From Sulfurospirillum cavolei (lineage in GTDB: Bacteria; Campylobacterota; Campylobacteria; Campylobacterales; Sulfurospirillaceae): DNA of 64,000 nucleotides. Each line of letters begins with the position of its first letter. Position 1 is the stretch's first letter. The stretch is from assembly GCF_000813325.1 (NCBI RefSeq), contig NZ_BBQE01000015.1. One strand, 5' to 3'. The notes below the pieces were generated by a model. It saw only the letters and a list, made by a program, of their open reading frames with translations. It was not told the DNA's origin and made no database searches. The translations under genes and the position numbers were made by a program. Positions 36,336 to 45,165 of the stretch are shown in pieces.

Positions 36336-36445
36336 TGGCTTACTCCTTCAATGCCGCGATTATAGCGCATTTCATTTTGACATAAAATTTTAGACCTCCA
36401 TCCAAAAACGATAAAATTAACATACATTTAAAACAAGGTCAATAC

Positions 36446-37330
36446 ATGAATTCGCCCATCATAAACCACGACGTGGACATTAAAGCAAAAATCTACACCA
36501 TTCGAGGAGTTCAAGTTATGCTAGATCGTGACTTAGCAGAGCTTTACGGTGTGGAAACGCGCGTTTTAAATCAAGCCGTCAAACGCAACAGTGAACGCTT
36601 CCCCAACGAGTTTATGTTTCAACTCACCAAACAAGAGTTAGAAAATTGGATGTCACAATTTGTGATTTCCAATAAAGAGCTGATGGGTCTTCGAAAACTC
36701 CCATATGCTTTTAGCGAACAAGGTGTTTCCATGCTTTCAGCGGTTTTGAAAAGCAAATCTGCCATTGAGATGAGCATCCAAATCATCAAAAGTTTTGTGG
36801 CGATGAAAAAGTTTATGGCAAACAACGCCTTGATCTTTCAGCGTCTTGATATACTCGAACAAAAACAATTTCTCACTAATGAAAAAATTGACCTTATTTT
36901 AAGTGCTTTAGAAGACAAATCCATCAAGCCAAAACAAGGGATATTTTACAACGGGCAAATGTACGATGCTTACGTTTTCATTGCAACGCTTATTAAAAGT
37001 GCAAAGGCAGAGATTATTCTGATTGACAACTATCTTGATGAAAGCGTCTTTACGCTACTTTCCAAAAGAGACAAAGATGTCAAAGCTACTCTTTACACAC
37101 AAAATATCACCAAAGAACTTGACCTTGACCTTAAAAAACATAACGCTCAGTACCCACCCATTGCGCTTAAAAAATTCAACCAATCCCACGATAGATTTTT
37201 AATTCTTGACCAAAAAGAGGTCTATCACATCGGTGCAAGCCTTAAAGATTTGGGCAAAAAGTGGTTTGCTTTTTCAAAACTCGACATCGAAAATTTAGCT
37301 ATTTTGGAAAAGCTTGAGAAATCATCTTAA
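36446..37330 (+). CDS. ORF6N-domain protein with C-terminal PLD-like domain
   Basis: A 294-residue protein. Residues 5-95 are an ORF6N DNA-binding domain (VDIKAKIYTIRGVQVMLDRDLAELYGVETR, then FMFQLTKQE), common in phage antirepressors and in stand-alone chromosomal genes. The C-terminal 130 residues contain alternating strands and HDRFLIL near 250, like a phospholipase-D-like fold with the usual lysine replaced. It may be a stress- or phage-responsive regulator; its exact job is unknown. It stands alone just upstream of the RND gene. Confidence 0.85.
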   Translation: MNSPIINHDVDIKAKIYTIRGVQVMLDRDLAELYGVETRVLNQAVKRNSERFPNEFMFQLTKQELENWMSQFVISNKELMGLRKLPYAFSEQGVSMLSAVLKSKSAIEMSIQIIKSFVAMKKFMANNALIFQRLDILEQKQFLTNEKIDLILSALEDKSIKPKQGIFYNGQMYDAYVFIATLIKSAKAEIILIDNYLDESVFTLLSKRDKDVKATLYTQNITKELDLDLKKHNAQYPPIALKKFNQSHDRFLILDQKEVYHIGASLKDLGKKWFAFSKLDIENLAILEKLEKSS

Positions 37331-37507
37331 AAGTACAACATTTATTTCACCGTAGCTAAAGGACAATTGAGAAACATTTTCAGAGTCTATTTAGAAAGCA
37401 GTGCGCCGCTTCGTCATCATGTTACAATTAAAGAGTTTTTTATACCGAGTTATACTACCATAGCATCCATTATCTCACCACAAATTTTGTGCCTTAGGCG
37501 GCTTTTG

Positions 37508-40500
37508 ATGTTTTCTAAATTTTTTATCAATCGACCCAATTTTGCTATCGTCGTTTCGCTGCTGATCGTTATTGCGGGTATTGTCGCGATTCGTACGCTT
37601 CCCGTTCAAGAGTATCCCGACGTCGTGCCGCCGCAAATCGTCGTTTCGGCGACCTATTCGGGCGCAGATGCTAAAACTTTGGAAGAGAGCGTCGCTTCGG
37701 TGTTGGAGCAACAACTCAACGGCGTGGAACATATGCTCTATATGATGTCGACGACGTCTCCTAGCGGCTTACTGACGATGAACCTCTACTTTGAAGTCGA
37801 TACCGACATCGCGCAAGCCAAACTCGACGTTAACAACCGGATTCGTATCGCCGAGAGCAAACTGCCCGACGCGGTCAAACGTCAAGGCGTGGAAGTCGCC
37901 GACAAATCCGCGGACGTTTTACGTGTTTTGGCGTTAACGTCCAAAGACAACCGCTACGACACGACCTACATGGCAAACTACGCGATCAACAATATCTTAG
38001 AAGAGTTCAAACGTATCCCCGGCGTCTCCGAAGCGAGCGTCGTGGGCAATCAAGAGTATTCGATTCGCGTTTGGCTCGACCCGCAAAAACTCGCCTTTTA
38101 CGAAGTAACGCCCTCTGAAGTCATCAGCGCGATTCAAGCGCAAAACGAACAGTTTCCCGTCGGTCAACTCGGGCAAGAACCGATGGAAAAACCGCTGGCT
38201 TATACTTATACCGTCACCTCCAAAGGACGCCTAAAAACACCCGAAGCCTTCGGCGACATTTTGATTAAAACGCAAAGCGACGGCTCTTCTCTTTTCCTGA
38301 AAAACGTCGCTTCGGTGGAGCTTGGAGCGGAAAAGTATTTTTTCAAAGGGCTTTTTAACAACCAACCTATGGCGGCGATTCGCGTTTATTTGACCTCTTC
38401 GGCAAACGCTTTGGAAGTTTCGGACTTGCTAGATCAAAAAATCGAAGAGCTTTCACGCCATTTTCCCGAAGGCCTTCGCATCGACGCGACCTACGATCCG
38501 ACGACGTTTGTACGAGCTTCCATTCATGAAGTGATCGTCACGCTTTTAGAAGCGATCGTGTTGGTTATCGGCGTCGTTTATCTCTTCTTGGGCAATCTTC
38601 GCGCAACGCTGATTCCCGTTTTGGCGATTCCCGTTTCGATCGTCGGAACCTTCGCGGGATTTTACGCAAGCGGCTTTTCGATCAACTTGTTAACACTCTT
38701 CGGATTAACCCTTGCTATCGGTTTGGTCGTTGACGACGCGATTATCGTCATTGAAAATATCGAGCGCATCTTGCGCAAAGAGGCGTTAAGCGTCAAAGAA
38801 GCGACGATCAAAGCGATGCAAGAGATCACGGCACCCGTTTTAGCCATCGTTTTGGTTCTCAGCGCGGTGTTTATCCCAGCGGCGTTTATGGGCGGGTTAA
38901 GCGGTACGATGTCACGCCAGTTTGCCGTTACGATCGTCATTTCGGTCACGATCTCGGGACTAGTCGCCTTGACGCTTACGCCTGCATTGTGTGCATTGAT
39001 TTTGAAACAAGAGGAAGAAGAGCCTTTATGGTTGATTCGAAAATTTAACGCCTTGTTCGATCTTTTAACGCAACGTTTCGGGCAAATCGTCACGAAAACG
39101 ATTCGCTACGGAGCTTTTAACCTGCTTCTCTTCGGCGTAATGATTTTCGGGATTTACCAACTGTCGCATCATATTCCTACCGGTTTGATTCCCAAAGAGG
39201 ACAAAGGCGTCTTTTTCGCGGTTAGCACGCTACCCTCCGGTGCATCGCTGAGCCGTACCCATGAGGTCAATCGTTTCGTGGGAGAAGTGGCGATGCGTTT
39301 TTCCGACGTAGCCAAAGTCGGCGGATTTTCGGGATCTGACTTTAGCTCCAAAGCCTACACGACCGATGCGGGCTACAGCTACGTCAGGCTAAACGACTGG
39401 GATCGACGCACGGACGCCAACCAAAGCGTAGAAGCCCTTTCCAAAGCCATGCTTAAAGAGTTTTCGAAAAACAAAGAGGCGCGTATTATCGCCGTTGCGC
39501 CCTCTTCCATTAGCGGACTCGGCGTTTCGGGCGGTTTTGAGATGTATATTCAAGATAAAACGGGCGGTAATTACGCCGCATTGGAAACCTATGCCAAAGA
39601 GATCGTCCAAAGAGCTTCGAAACGCGAAGAGCTACAAGCGGTTCGCTCCACGCTCAGTGCCGGTACGCCCCAATACCGCATCGACGTCGACGAAGCCAAA
39701 GTCAAAGCCTACGGCGTCAACATCGCCGACGTGTACACGACGATTCAAGCGATGTTCGGAAGCGTTTACGTCAACGACGTCAACCTCTTCGGACGCAATT
39801 ACAAAGTCAACGTCCAAGCCAAAGACGAATTTCGCGAAACGATTCAAAATTACGGCGACGTTTACGTCAAATCTTCAAGCGGGGCGTTTATTGCGTTAAA
39901 CGAGCTAATGACGCTTCAACGCACGCTCAATCCTAGCATTACCAAACGTTTTAATATGTTCCCCTCGGCGCAAATTTTAGGCGAAACGGCGATGGGCTAC
40001 TCCTCGGGCGACGCCTTGCGCATCATGGAAGAGATCGCGCGGGAAGTCTTGCCCGAAAACTACGCGATTGCATGGGGCGGAGCGTCACTCCAAGAGAAAA
40101 TGCTCTTAGGCAAAGGCAATCTCTCGTTTGTCTTCGCGGTCTTGTTTATCTTTTTAATTCTCGTAGCATTGTATGAGAGTTGGCTGATCCCTTGGGCGAT
40201 CGTCCTTGCCGTTCCGTTCGCGCTTTTGGGTGCTTACGCGGGTGTTTGGCTTCGCGGACTCCAAAACGACATCTATTTCCAAATCGGGTTGATTACCCTC
40301 GTCGGACTTTCGGCGAAAAACGCGATCTTAATGGTCGAGTTTGCGTTGCAAAAGATGGAGGAAGGCTTAAGCCTAATCGACGCAACGATCGAGGGCGCAA
40401 AAATCCGCTTTCGTCCCATTATTATGACCTCTTTGGCATTTATCGCCGGAACGATACCCTTGGCGTTAAGTTCGGGTGCGGGTGCTAACAGTCGCCATAT

Positions 40501-40609
40501 TATCGGAACGACCGTGGTGGGTGGAATGTTGACGTTAACGTTGATCGGCGTTTTCTTTACGCCGTTGTTTTTTTACGGAATGATGAAGGTCAAAGAAAAA
40601 ATTTTATAA
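37508..40609 (+). CDS. RND multidrug efflux pump inner-membrane subunit
   Basis: A 1033-residue AcrB/MexB-type (HAE1) proton antiporter with twelve membrane helices and two large periplasmic loops. Key features: the start MFSKFFINRPNFAIVVS, LPVQEYPDVVPPQIVVSATY, and proton-relay aspartates in GLVVDDAIIVIENIER. The ATG at 37508 is chosen because the family N-terminus starts here and AGGCGG precedes it; the open frame back to 37367 has no family similarity. Unusually, no membrane-fusion (CmeA/AcrA) or TolC-type gene adjoins it, so its partners must be encoded elsewhere. Confidence 0.93.
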   Translation: MFSKFFINRPNFAIVVSLLIVIAGIVAIRTLPVQEYPDVVPPQIVVSATYSGADAKTLEESVASVLEQQLNGVEHMLYMMSTTSPSGLLTMNLYFEVDTDIAQAKLDVNNRIRIAESKLPDAVKRQGVEVADKSADVLRVLALTSKDNRYDTTYMANYAINNILEEFKRIPGVSEASVVGNQEYSIRVWLDPQKLAFYEVTPSEVISAIQAQNEQFPVGQLGQEPMEKPLAYTYTVTSKGRLKTPEAFGDILIKTQSDGSSLFLKNVASVELGAEKYFFKGLFNNQPMAAIRVYLTSSANALEVSDLLDQKIEELSRHFPEGLRIDATYDPTTFVRASIHEVIVTLLEAIVLVIGVVYLFLGNLRATLIPVLAIPVSIVGTFAGFYASGFSINLLTLFGLTLAIGLVVDDAIIVIENIERILRKEALSVKEATIKAMQEITAPVLAIVLVLSAVFIPAAFMGGLSGTMSRQFAVTIVISVTISGLVALTLTPALCALILKQEEEEPLWLIRKFNALFDLLTQRFGQIVTKTIRYGAFNLLLFGVMIFGIYQLSHHIPTGLIPKEDKGVFFAVSTLPSGASLSRTHEVNRFVGEVAMRFSDVAKVGGFSGSDFSSKAYTTDAGYSYVRLNDWDRRTDANQSVEALSKAMLKEFSKNKEARIIAVAPSSISGLGVSGGFEMYIQDKTGGNYAALETYAKEIVQRASKREELQAVRSTLSAGTPQYRIDVDEAKVKAYGVNIADVYTTIQAMFGSVYVNDVNLFGRNYKVNVQAKDEFRETIQNYGDVYVKSSSGAFIALNELMTLQRTLNPSITKRFNMFPSAQILGETAMGYSSGDALRIMEEIAREVLPENYAIAWGGASLQEKMLLGKGNLSFVFAVLFIFLILVALYESWLIPWAIVLAVPFALLGAYAGVWLRGLQNDIYFQIGLITLVGLSAKNAILMVEFALQKMEEGLSLIDATIEGAKIRFRPIIMTSLAFIAGTIPLALSSGAGANSRHIIGTTVVGGMLTLTLIGVFFTPLFFYGMMKVKEKIL

Positions 40610-40704
40610 GCATTACGTTAAAGGTAACGCAAATACTAGATTTTCTTCGACAAGAAGCTCCACACTGGTGCTTTCATCGCTTGCACACTTATTGTCTCAG
40701 AATC

Positions 40705-41337
40705 CTATTTGCGTTCAAGCCCTAAAAGCCCCAAACCCAGAGCGATGAAAATCGCCCCGACGGCACGGTTAAACCACGAAGCTCTTTGCGAAGTCAAAAA
40801 CCACGCTTTAAGTCGTTTAGCAAAATACGCATATCCCATCAATGCGCTAAACGAAAGCATCATAAACGTCAACGTCAAAATAAAAAACTGCTCCAAAAGC
40901 GGTGCTTCGGGATTGATAAATTGCGGGAAAAGTGCCGTAAAAAAGATAATCGGTTTGGGGTTGGTGATGCAGACCAAAAACCCTTTTTGGAAGATCTTTG
41001 CATCTTGTGCTTTGCGCTTACGATGCTCAAGTTCAACCTGTTGGAAAATGTTACCGAAAGCACGAAACTGCTTGATACCGATGTAAATAAGATAGCATGC
41101 CCCTAAAATTTTAAATGCCGCAAAAAGTATTGCGGACGTTTTCAACATCACGCCAAGCCCGAGCATCGCGGCACTTGAGAGGACAAAAAGACCGATGATA
41201 TTGCCCAAAGAGGAAAAAGCGGTCGCTTTGAGATCGTAGATAATGGAGTTATTGATTGCCAAAAGTACGGCAGGACCTGGGCTTACGATAGCAATAAGCG
41301 CAACCGTCAGGTACAAAAGCCATGTATGAAGTTCCAT
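40705..41337 (-). CDS. LysE/RhtB-family exporter
   Basis: A 210-residue membrane protein with six predicted helices. Typical motifs are VALIAIVSPGPAVLLAI near the N-terminus and VCITNPKPIIFFTALFP in the centre. It likely exports an amino acid. It is divergent from an ArsR-family regulator gene with an operator-like palindrome between them, so metal- or metalloid-linked control is possible (inference). Confidence 0.9.
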   Translation of the reverse strand: MELHTWLLYLTVALIAIVSPGPAVLLAINNSIIYDLKATAFSSLGNIIGLFVLSSAAMLGLGVMLKTSAILFAAFKILGACYLIYIGIKQFRAFGNIFQQVELEHRKRKAQDAKIFQKGFLVCITNPKPIIFFTALFPQFINPEAPLLEQFFILTLTFMMLSFSALMGYAYFAKRLKAWFLTSQRASWFNRAVGAIFIALGLGLLGLERK

Positions 41338-41375
41338 GACAAACCTTTTTTATAAAATTATAGCGCATTTTATAA

Positions 41376-41391
41376 ATCAATATATCTTGAT
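41376..41391. promoter_or_regulatory. Candidate ArsR operator
   Basis: ATCAA-TATATC-TTGAT is a perfect 5-bp dyad with 6-bp spacer in the divergent promoter region of the LysE-type gene and the ArsR-family gene. ArsR-family operators commonly have ATCAA-N6-TTGAT-like halves, so this is the likely binding site of the adjacent regulator. Confidence 0.55.
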
Positions 41392-41442
41392 ATGAAATCT
41401 TCTTATGCTATACTACTTCATATTAAACCTAAAAGAGTGCTT

Positions 41443-41757
41443 ATGGAAACCTTTTTAAAAACCGTCGGCGCGCTCAACGACGAAACGCGCTTGCAAATCT
41501 TAAACTTTATTCATCAAAACGGCGAAGTTTGCGTCTGCGAAATTGAATCGGCATTTTGCATGATCCAGTCGCGCGTCTCGCGCCATCTTAAAATCCTCAA
41601 AGATGCCGGCTTTTTGCGCGTTGAACGGCGCGGTAAATGGGCCTACTATAAAGTTCGCTCACCCTTAGATCGTTTTAGGCTGGCATGTTTAGAAGAGATC
41701 GGCTATTTGGAGATGCCCGTTCCGCTTTGCAACGTTACATGTAAGAGTGAAAAATGA
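41443..41757 (+). CDS. ArsR-family metal-sensing repressor
   Basis: A 104-residue winged-helix repressor. The metal box GEVCVCEIE (C30, C32, with C39 nearby) sits in the helix before the recognition helix (IQSRVSRHLKILKDAGFLRVERRGKWAYYKV), as in arsenite sensors. The start at 41443 has AAAAGAG upstream; the frame back to 41392 would run across the operator. It probably represses itself and perhaps the divergent LysE-type exporter. A TTACATGTAA palindrome lies inside at 41735-41744. Confidence 0.9.
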   Translation: METFLKTVGALNDETRLQILNFIHQNGEVCVCEIESAFCMIQSRVSRHLKILKDAGFLRVERRGKWAYYKVRSPLDRFRLACLEEIGYLEMPVPLCNVTCKSEK

Positions 41758-41843
41758 TTTTCTTTTGTTCCAGTTTATGTTGAACGAATCGCCCCATTGC
41801 CTAAGAGAACGGTCATATTGCCCGTCTTGCCGTTTAGAGAAGC

Positions 41844-42020
41844 TTAGGATTGAAACGGCGGGTGGTTTTTGTTTTGGGAAGAAACGGTTTTATCAAACCT
41901 TAAAAACAGGGTAAAACATTTGAAGGTTAATCCGTAAATACCAATGAGCATTAAGCAAAAAAGCGTCAAAATGCAACTGATTTCACATAACGAAAAAAAG
42001 ATTGCGTTTAACGATTCCAT
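41844..42020 (-). CDS. Small membrane protein with terminator-bearing leader
   Basis: A 58-residue protein with one long hydrophobic stretch (AIFFSLCEISCILTLFCLMLIGIYGL) and a charged C-terminus. It matches no family I know. The ATG at 42020 has GAAAGGAAG just upstream, which supports translation. Its leader contains a strong terminator-like hairpin (42050-42085) and a possible 17-residue leader peptide, so expression may be controlled by attenuation. Confidence 0.5.
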   Translation of the reverse strand: MESLNAIFFSLCEISCILTLFCLMLIGIYGLTFKCFTLFLRFDKTVSSQNKNHPPFQS

Positions 42021-42022
42021 CG

Positions 42023-42105
42023 TCACTTCCTTTCAGAGGCATAAAAAACCAAGGCTTCAAACATGGGGAAGCGCATGAAGCCTTGACTCTCAAATCAGAA
42101 GCATA
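42023..42105 (-). promoter_or_regulatory. Promoter, terminator-like hairpin and leader peptide
   Basis: On the minus strand a TATACT box (near 42110) is followed by a perfect 10-bp stem (CAAGGCTTCA, 42050-42059, with 42076-42085) and GTTTTTT, the form of an intrinsic terminator, about 30 nt before the 58-residue ORF. An ATG inside the stem (42076) opens 17 codons (MRFPMFEALVFYASERK) ending in TGA 2 nt before the main ATG. It could be an attenuator, or a terminated small RNA followed by an independent gene. Confidence 0.45.
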
Positions 42106-42225
42106 GTATAGCGTAATATATTTAAAAATATAATGTATTTTTTTCTTTTGGTGAAAAAATGCATTTTTAAGGCTCTTTAGGGCGTTTGTGCTATGATGCT
42201 TCGATCAAAAAAAGAGGATTTTGCG

Positions 42226-43029
42226 ATGGCGAACCCTATTGTTCCGTTTTTTAAACCGACGCAACACGAACCAAACCGATTTATTTTAGCATTTTCGGAT
42301 GATTTAGTCTTACTGCTTCCCGATCTTACCTTTCCCTCGGAAGAAGATTTAGCCCTCTTTCAAGAACCGACACACCGATTCGACATCGCCAAAAACGATC
42401 GACAAACCTTTAGTCTCTACCTTTGGGACGCGGCTTTGGAAGTGAATGCACCTTTTGAAAAAAGACAACTTCGAAGCATTCTTCCTTTGGTCGGCGATGA
42501 TCTCTTAGAGCCGTTAATTCGCGCGAAACAACTCGTGCATTGGCTTCAAGACAACCGTTTTTGCGGCAGATGCGGCGCACCTTTTAGCTACTTTGCAACC
42601 ATGTCTTCCCTCAAATGTACCGCTTGCGGACAACTTTCGTTTCCGAAACTCTCCCCCGCATGCATCGTACTGATTACGCGCGGCGACGAGATACTCTTAG
42701 CGCGTTCGTACCATTATGCCAATAGCATGTACAGCTTAATCGCCGGATTCGTCGAAGCCGGAGAGAGTGCCGAAGCGTGCGTCGTGCGGGAAGTTCGAGA
42801 AGAAGTCGGACTCGAGATCGAAGGCTTGGAGTATTTCGGTACGCAACCGTGGCCGTTCCCCCACTCCTTTATGATCGGCTTTTTCGCCCGATACAAAAGC
42901 GGAGAGATCGTTATCCAAGAAGAAGAGCTCGAAGACGCCAAATGGTTTACCAAAGAGACGCTTCCCGAACTCCCCTACTCCACGAGTATCGCCTATCAAA
43001 TGATCCAAACGTGGATTCAAAAGCACTAA
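42226..43029 (+). CDS. nudC: NADH pyrophosphatase / NAD-cap hydrolase
   Basis: A 267-residue Nudix enzyme that cleaves NADH or removes NAD caps from RNA. A zinc ribbon of CGRCGAPF and CTACGQ is followed by a full Nudix box (GFVEAGESAEACVVREVREEVGL) and the NudC-type QPWPFPHSFMIGF motif. The start at 42226 has AGAGGAT upstream; the frame to 42193 is less likely. It is convergent with, and overlaps by 4 bp, the sensor kinase gene. Confidence 0.93.
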   Translation: MANPIVPFFKPTQHEPNRFILAFSDDLVLLLPDLTFPSEEDLALFQEPTHRFDIAKNDRQTFSLYLWDAALEVNAPFEKRQLRSILPLVGDDLLEPLIRAKQLVHWLQDNRFCGRCGAPFSYFATMSSLKCTACGQLSFPKLSPACIVLITRGDEILLARSYHYANSMYSLIAGFVEAGESAEACVVREVREEVGLEIEGLEYFGTQPWPFPHSFMIGFFARYKSGEIVIQEEELEDAKWFTKETLPELPYSTSIAYQMIQTWIQKH

Positions 43030-44210
43030 ATCGTGTTTGAAACCGGTCGTTGTATATCGTGCCGAAGCGGAGGAAATTGTAAATAAAACGTGGTCTCTTT
43101 CATTGCAATAGATTCAACCCAAACCTTGATACGGTACATTTTACAAACAGAATTCACAATATCCAGCCCTATACCGAAACCTCCGACCGTGGTGCTTCTA
43201 CGCTCAAATCGCTTAAAAATAGTTTTTTTATTCTCTTCGCTAATACCGATACCCTTGTCGGTAATCGTTAAAAGGTGCTCGGAAAGTTTTACGGAAATCG
43301 CTGTTTTGGGATAACTGTATTTGATAGCATTGGATAAAAGATTATGAATCACTTTTTGAATACGGGACTTATCCATATGAATGAATGTTGTTTGAAGTTG
43401 TGCGGTAATCGTATTTTCTTTCGTCGCGGCTATTTCATTGAAATAACTAACGCTCTCTTGGATTAAAAGGGCAAGATCAAATGTCTCTTCAAAAACTTCA
43501 TCGATATCGTTAAAAGCGATGTAGCTTAGGCTATTGTAAATCTGCGAAATAAGTTTTGTACTAATGGAAATATGATTAATAACGCGTCTATCGCTAAAAG
43601 AACTTTGTTTTAGATTTGAAACGCTCATCATCAAAGCCGCTACGGGAGTATTGAGTTCATGCGAACTATCTTTAATAAATTTATTGAGTTTGTCAATGCG
43701 CGAATGAACGGGCTTGAGTAAAAATCGACTTAAGAAATAGCCTTCAATACCGACAAAAACAGCAGATATAAAAATACTCAAGAAAATAATGAATTTTAAC
43801 GTAAATATCTCTTGTTCGCTCTTTGTTTCATCGACGACAATATAAGCAACATCGTTGATAGGAGTTGCTAATGCGCGAACGGTGTAGCGTGTTGCATTAA
43901 AATCAACAATCTGATGTTTGAAGTTCGAAAAAAGAGCGAGTTTTTCCTTATTTAACAATGCAACGCTAAAAAACTCTTTCGGTGCATGAAATGCATAAGG
44001 TACTTTATCCATTTCCGCCCTCATCAGTTCTTTTTCATAGCCCATGATGACGGTTTTAATTTCCATTAAGCGTTTTTCGTGAATTTTAAGTGTCTCGTTA
44101 CGGTAATACAAAATAGCAATTATCACCATAAGAATCAGTGCAGAGGCAACATAGACGATTAAAAATCCCCATAATGTTTTAAGTTCTTCTTTATTCAAAA
44201 ATATATCCAT
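43026..44210 (-). CDS. Sensor histidine kinase
   Basis: A 394-residue kinase with two membrane helices (about 12-35 and 135-160) bracketing a roughly 95-residue periplasmic sensor. Then come an H-box (DSSHELNTPVAALM), N-box (IHNLLSNAIKYS), and G-boxes (ITDKGIGI, GGFGIGLDIV). It overlaps the response-regulator gene by about 20 bp, so they form one system. Location next to msrPQ and a copper-type TonB receptor recalls HprSR/CusSR, which respond to hypochlorite or copper; this match is by context. Confidence 0.92.
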   Translation of the reverse strand: MDIFLNKEELKTLWGFLIVYVASALILMVIIAILYYRNETLKIHEKRLMEIKTVIMGYEKELMRAEMDKVPYAFHAPKEFFSVALLNKEKLALFSNFKHQIVDFNATRYTVRALATPINDVAYIVVDETKSEQEIFTLKFIIFLSIFISAVFVGIEGYFLSRFLLKPVHSRIDKLNKFIKDSSHELNTPVAALMMSVSNLKQSSFSDRRVINHISISTKLISQIYNSLSYIAFNDIDEVFEETFDLALLIQESVSYFNEIAATKENTITAQLQTTFIHMDKSRIQKVIHNLLSNAIKYSYPKTAISVKLSEHLLTITDKGIGISEENKKTIFKRFERRSTTVGGFGIGLDIVNSVCKMYRIKVWVESIAMKETTFYLQFPPLRHDIQRPVSNTI

Positions 44211-44847
44211 TCCCTCTAACGGTTTGAATTTTATCTTTTCCTAAAATAGTGCGTAAATTCTTAATATAAACTCTAATCGTCGCTTCACTTGGCATTTCAT
44301 GATAATCCCATAAATTTTGAATGAGTTCTTCCGAAGAGACGACTTTCCCTTTTTGATTGCACAGATAAAGTAAAATTTTACACTCTTTGCGAGTAAGCGT
44401 GTAAGATATTCCATTGACAAGCAAACGATTTTTAGAAACGATTAACGAAAGATCGTCGTCTAATTTTAAGACTTCTTCGTTGACAAGGTGAAACCGTTTT
44501 TGAATATTTTTAATTCTTAAATCAAGTTCTTCAAGATCAAAAGGTTTTTTAATGTAATCATCACACCCGTTCTCAAAACCTTTTTTTAAATGAGCCGTAT
44601 CTTGAAATGCGGTGATGATAATAGTGGGAGTATTGTTTTGATACGTACGAATTTCTTTAAGAAGATCGATACCGCTTAATTTTGGAACATTGATATCAAG
44701 AATTAAAAGATCAAATTTTTGCTCATTTAATGCATCAAAAGCTAATTGTCCATCGCAAAAATGCGTGGTTTGATGCCTATGTCTGTTGAGATGACAGAGT
44801 AGAATGTCGGACAAAATAGGATCGTCCTCCAACACTAAAATCTTCAT
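44191..44847 (-). CDS. OmpR-family response regulator
   Basis: A 218-residue regulator. The receiver domain has the acidic pocket (EDD at 7-9), the phosphoryl acceptor D51 in LLILDINVP, and the conserved KKPF lysine. The winged-helix DNA-binding domain ends KNLRTILGKDKIQTVRGNGYIF. It lies just downstream of the KCG-repeat peptide gene and upstream of its kinase. Its likely target is the direct repeat at 45183-45204. Confidence 0.94.
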   Translation of the reverse strand: MKILVLEDDPILSDILLCHLNRHRHQTTHFCDGQLAFDALNEQKFDLLILDINVPKLSGIDLLKEIRTYQNNTPTIIITAFQDTAHLKKGFENGCDDYIKKPFDLEELDLRIKNIQKRFHLVNEEVLKLDDDLSLIVSKNRLLVNGISYTLTRKECKILLYLCNQKGKVVSSEELIQNLWDYHEMPSEATIRVYIKNLRTILGKDKIQTVRGNGYIFE

Positions 44848-44871
44848 CGAGCGTTCCCTTTTTCATCCATT

Positions 44872-44901
44872 ATACCATAGCCTTTGCGGAGGCTATGGTA
44901 T
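44872..44901. other. Perfect 12-bp hairpin
   Basis: ATACCATAGCCT (44872-44883), a six-base loop, and AGGCTATGGTAT (44890-44901) lie between the KCG-repeat gene and the response regulator. Neither strand has a following T-run, so it may be an RNA processing or partial-termination element within the transcript rather than a simple terminator. Confidence 0.6.
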
Positions 44902-44916
44902 CGCTGTAAGCCTCAA

Positions 44917-45132
44917 TTATTTCTTTTCCGCTCCGCACTTTGCATCGGCAGGTTTTTTGGCATCCTGAGACATTTTATCGCCGCCGCATTTTGCATCGGC
45001 AGGCTTTTTCATCTCTTTTGCATCTTTTGTGGAGTTCATCTCTCCGCCGCATTTACCCTCGGCCGCCATTGCACCGCTTACGAACATTGCAGCCATACCT
45101 AATGCTACAAGTAGTTTAACTTTAACTTGCAT
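44917..45132 (-). CDS. Secreted KCG-repeat peptide, probable metal binder
   Basis: A 71-residue protein. A Sec signal ends AMA (residue 23), leaving a lysine-rich mature peptide that starts AEGKCGG and contains three KCG units (C28, C49, C66) separated by PADA and KKPADAKCG repeats, with methionines between. This resembles the EGKCGG-rich precursors of the HvfA/BufA class, whose cysteines are modified or bind copper, but no DUF692 partner is present here. It faces the GMC-msrPQ operon and lies beside the two-component system. The mature peptide is predicted to be disordered and periplasmic. Confidence 0.75.
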   Translation of the reverse strand: MQVKVKLLVALGMAAMFVSGAMAAEGKCGGEMNSTKDAKEMKKPADAKCGGDKMSQDAKKPADAKCGAEKK

Positions 45133-45165
45133 AAAAATCTCCTTTTTTGGGGTTTGGATAGCGAC

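Noticed and set aside
37367..37507. N-terminal extension of the RND pump
   Set aside because: The extra 47 codons have no family similarity, and ATG 37508 has both a ribosome site and the canonical N-terminus.
44872..44901. Hairpin as the terminator of the KCG-peptide gene
   Set aside because: Perfect stem but no T-run on either strand; listed only as a hairpin.
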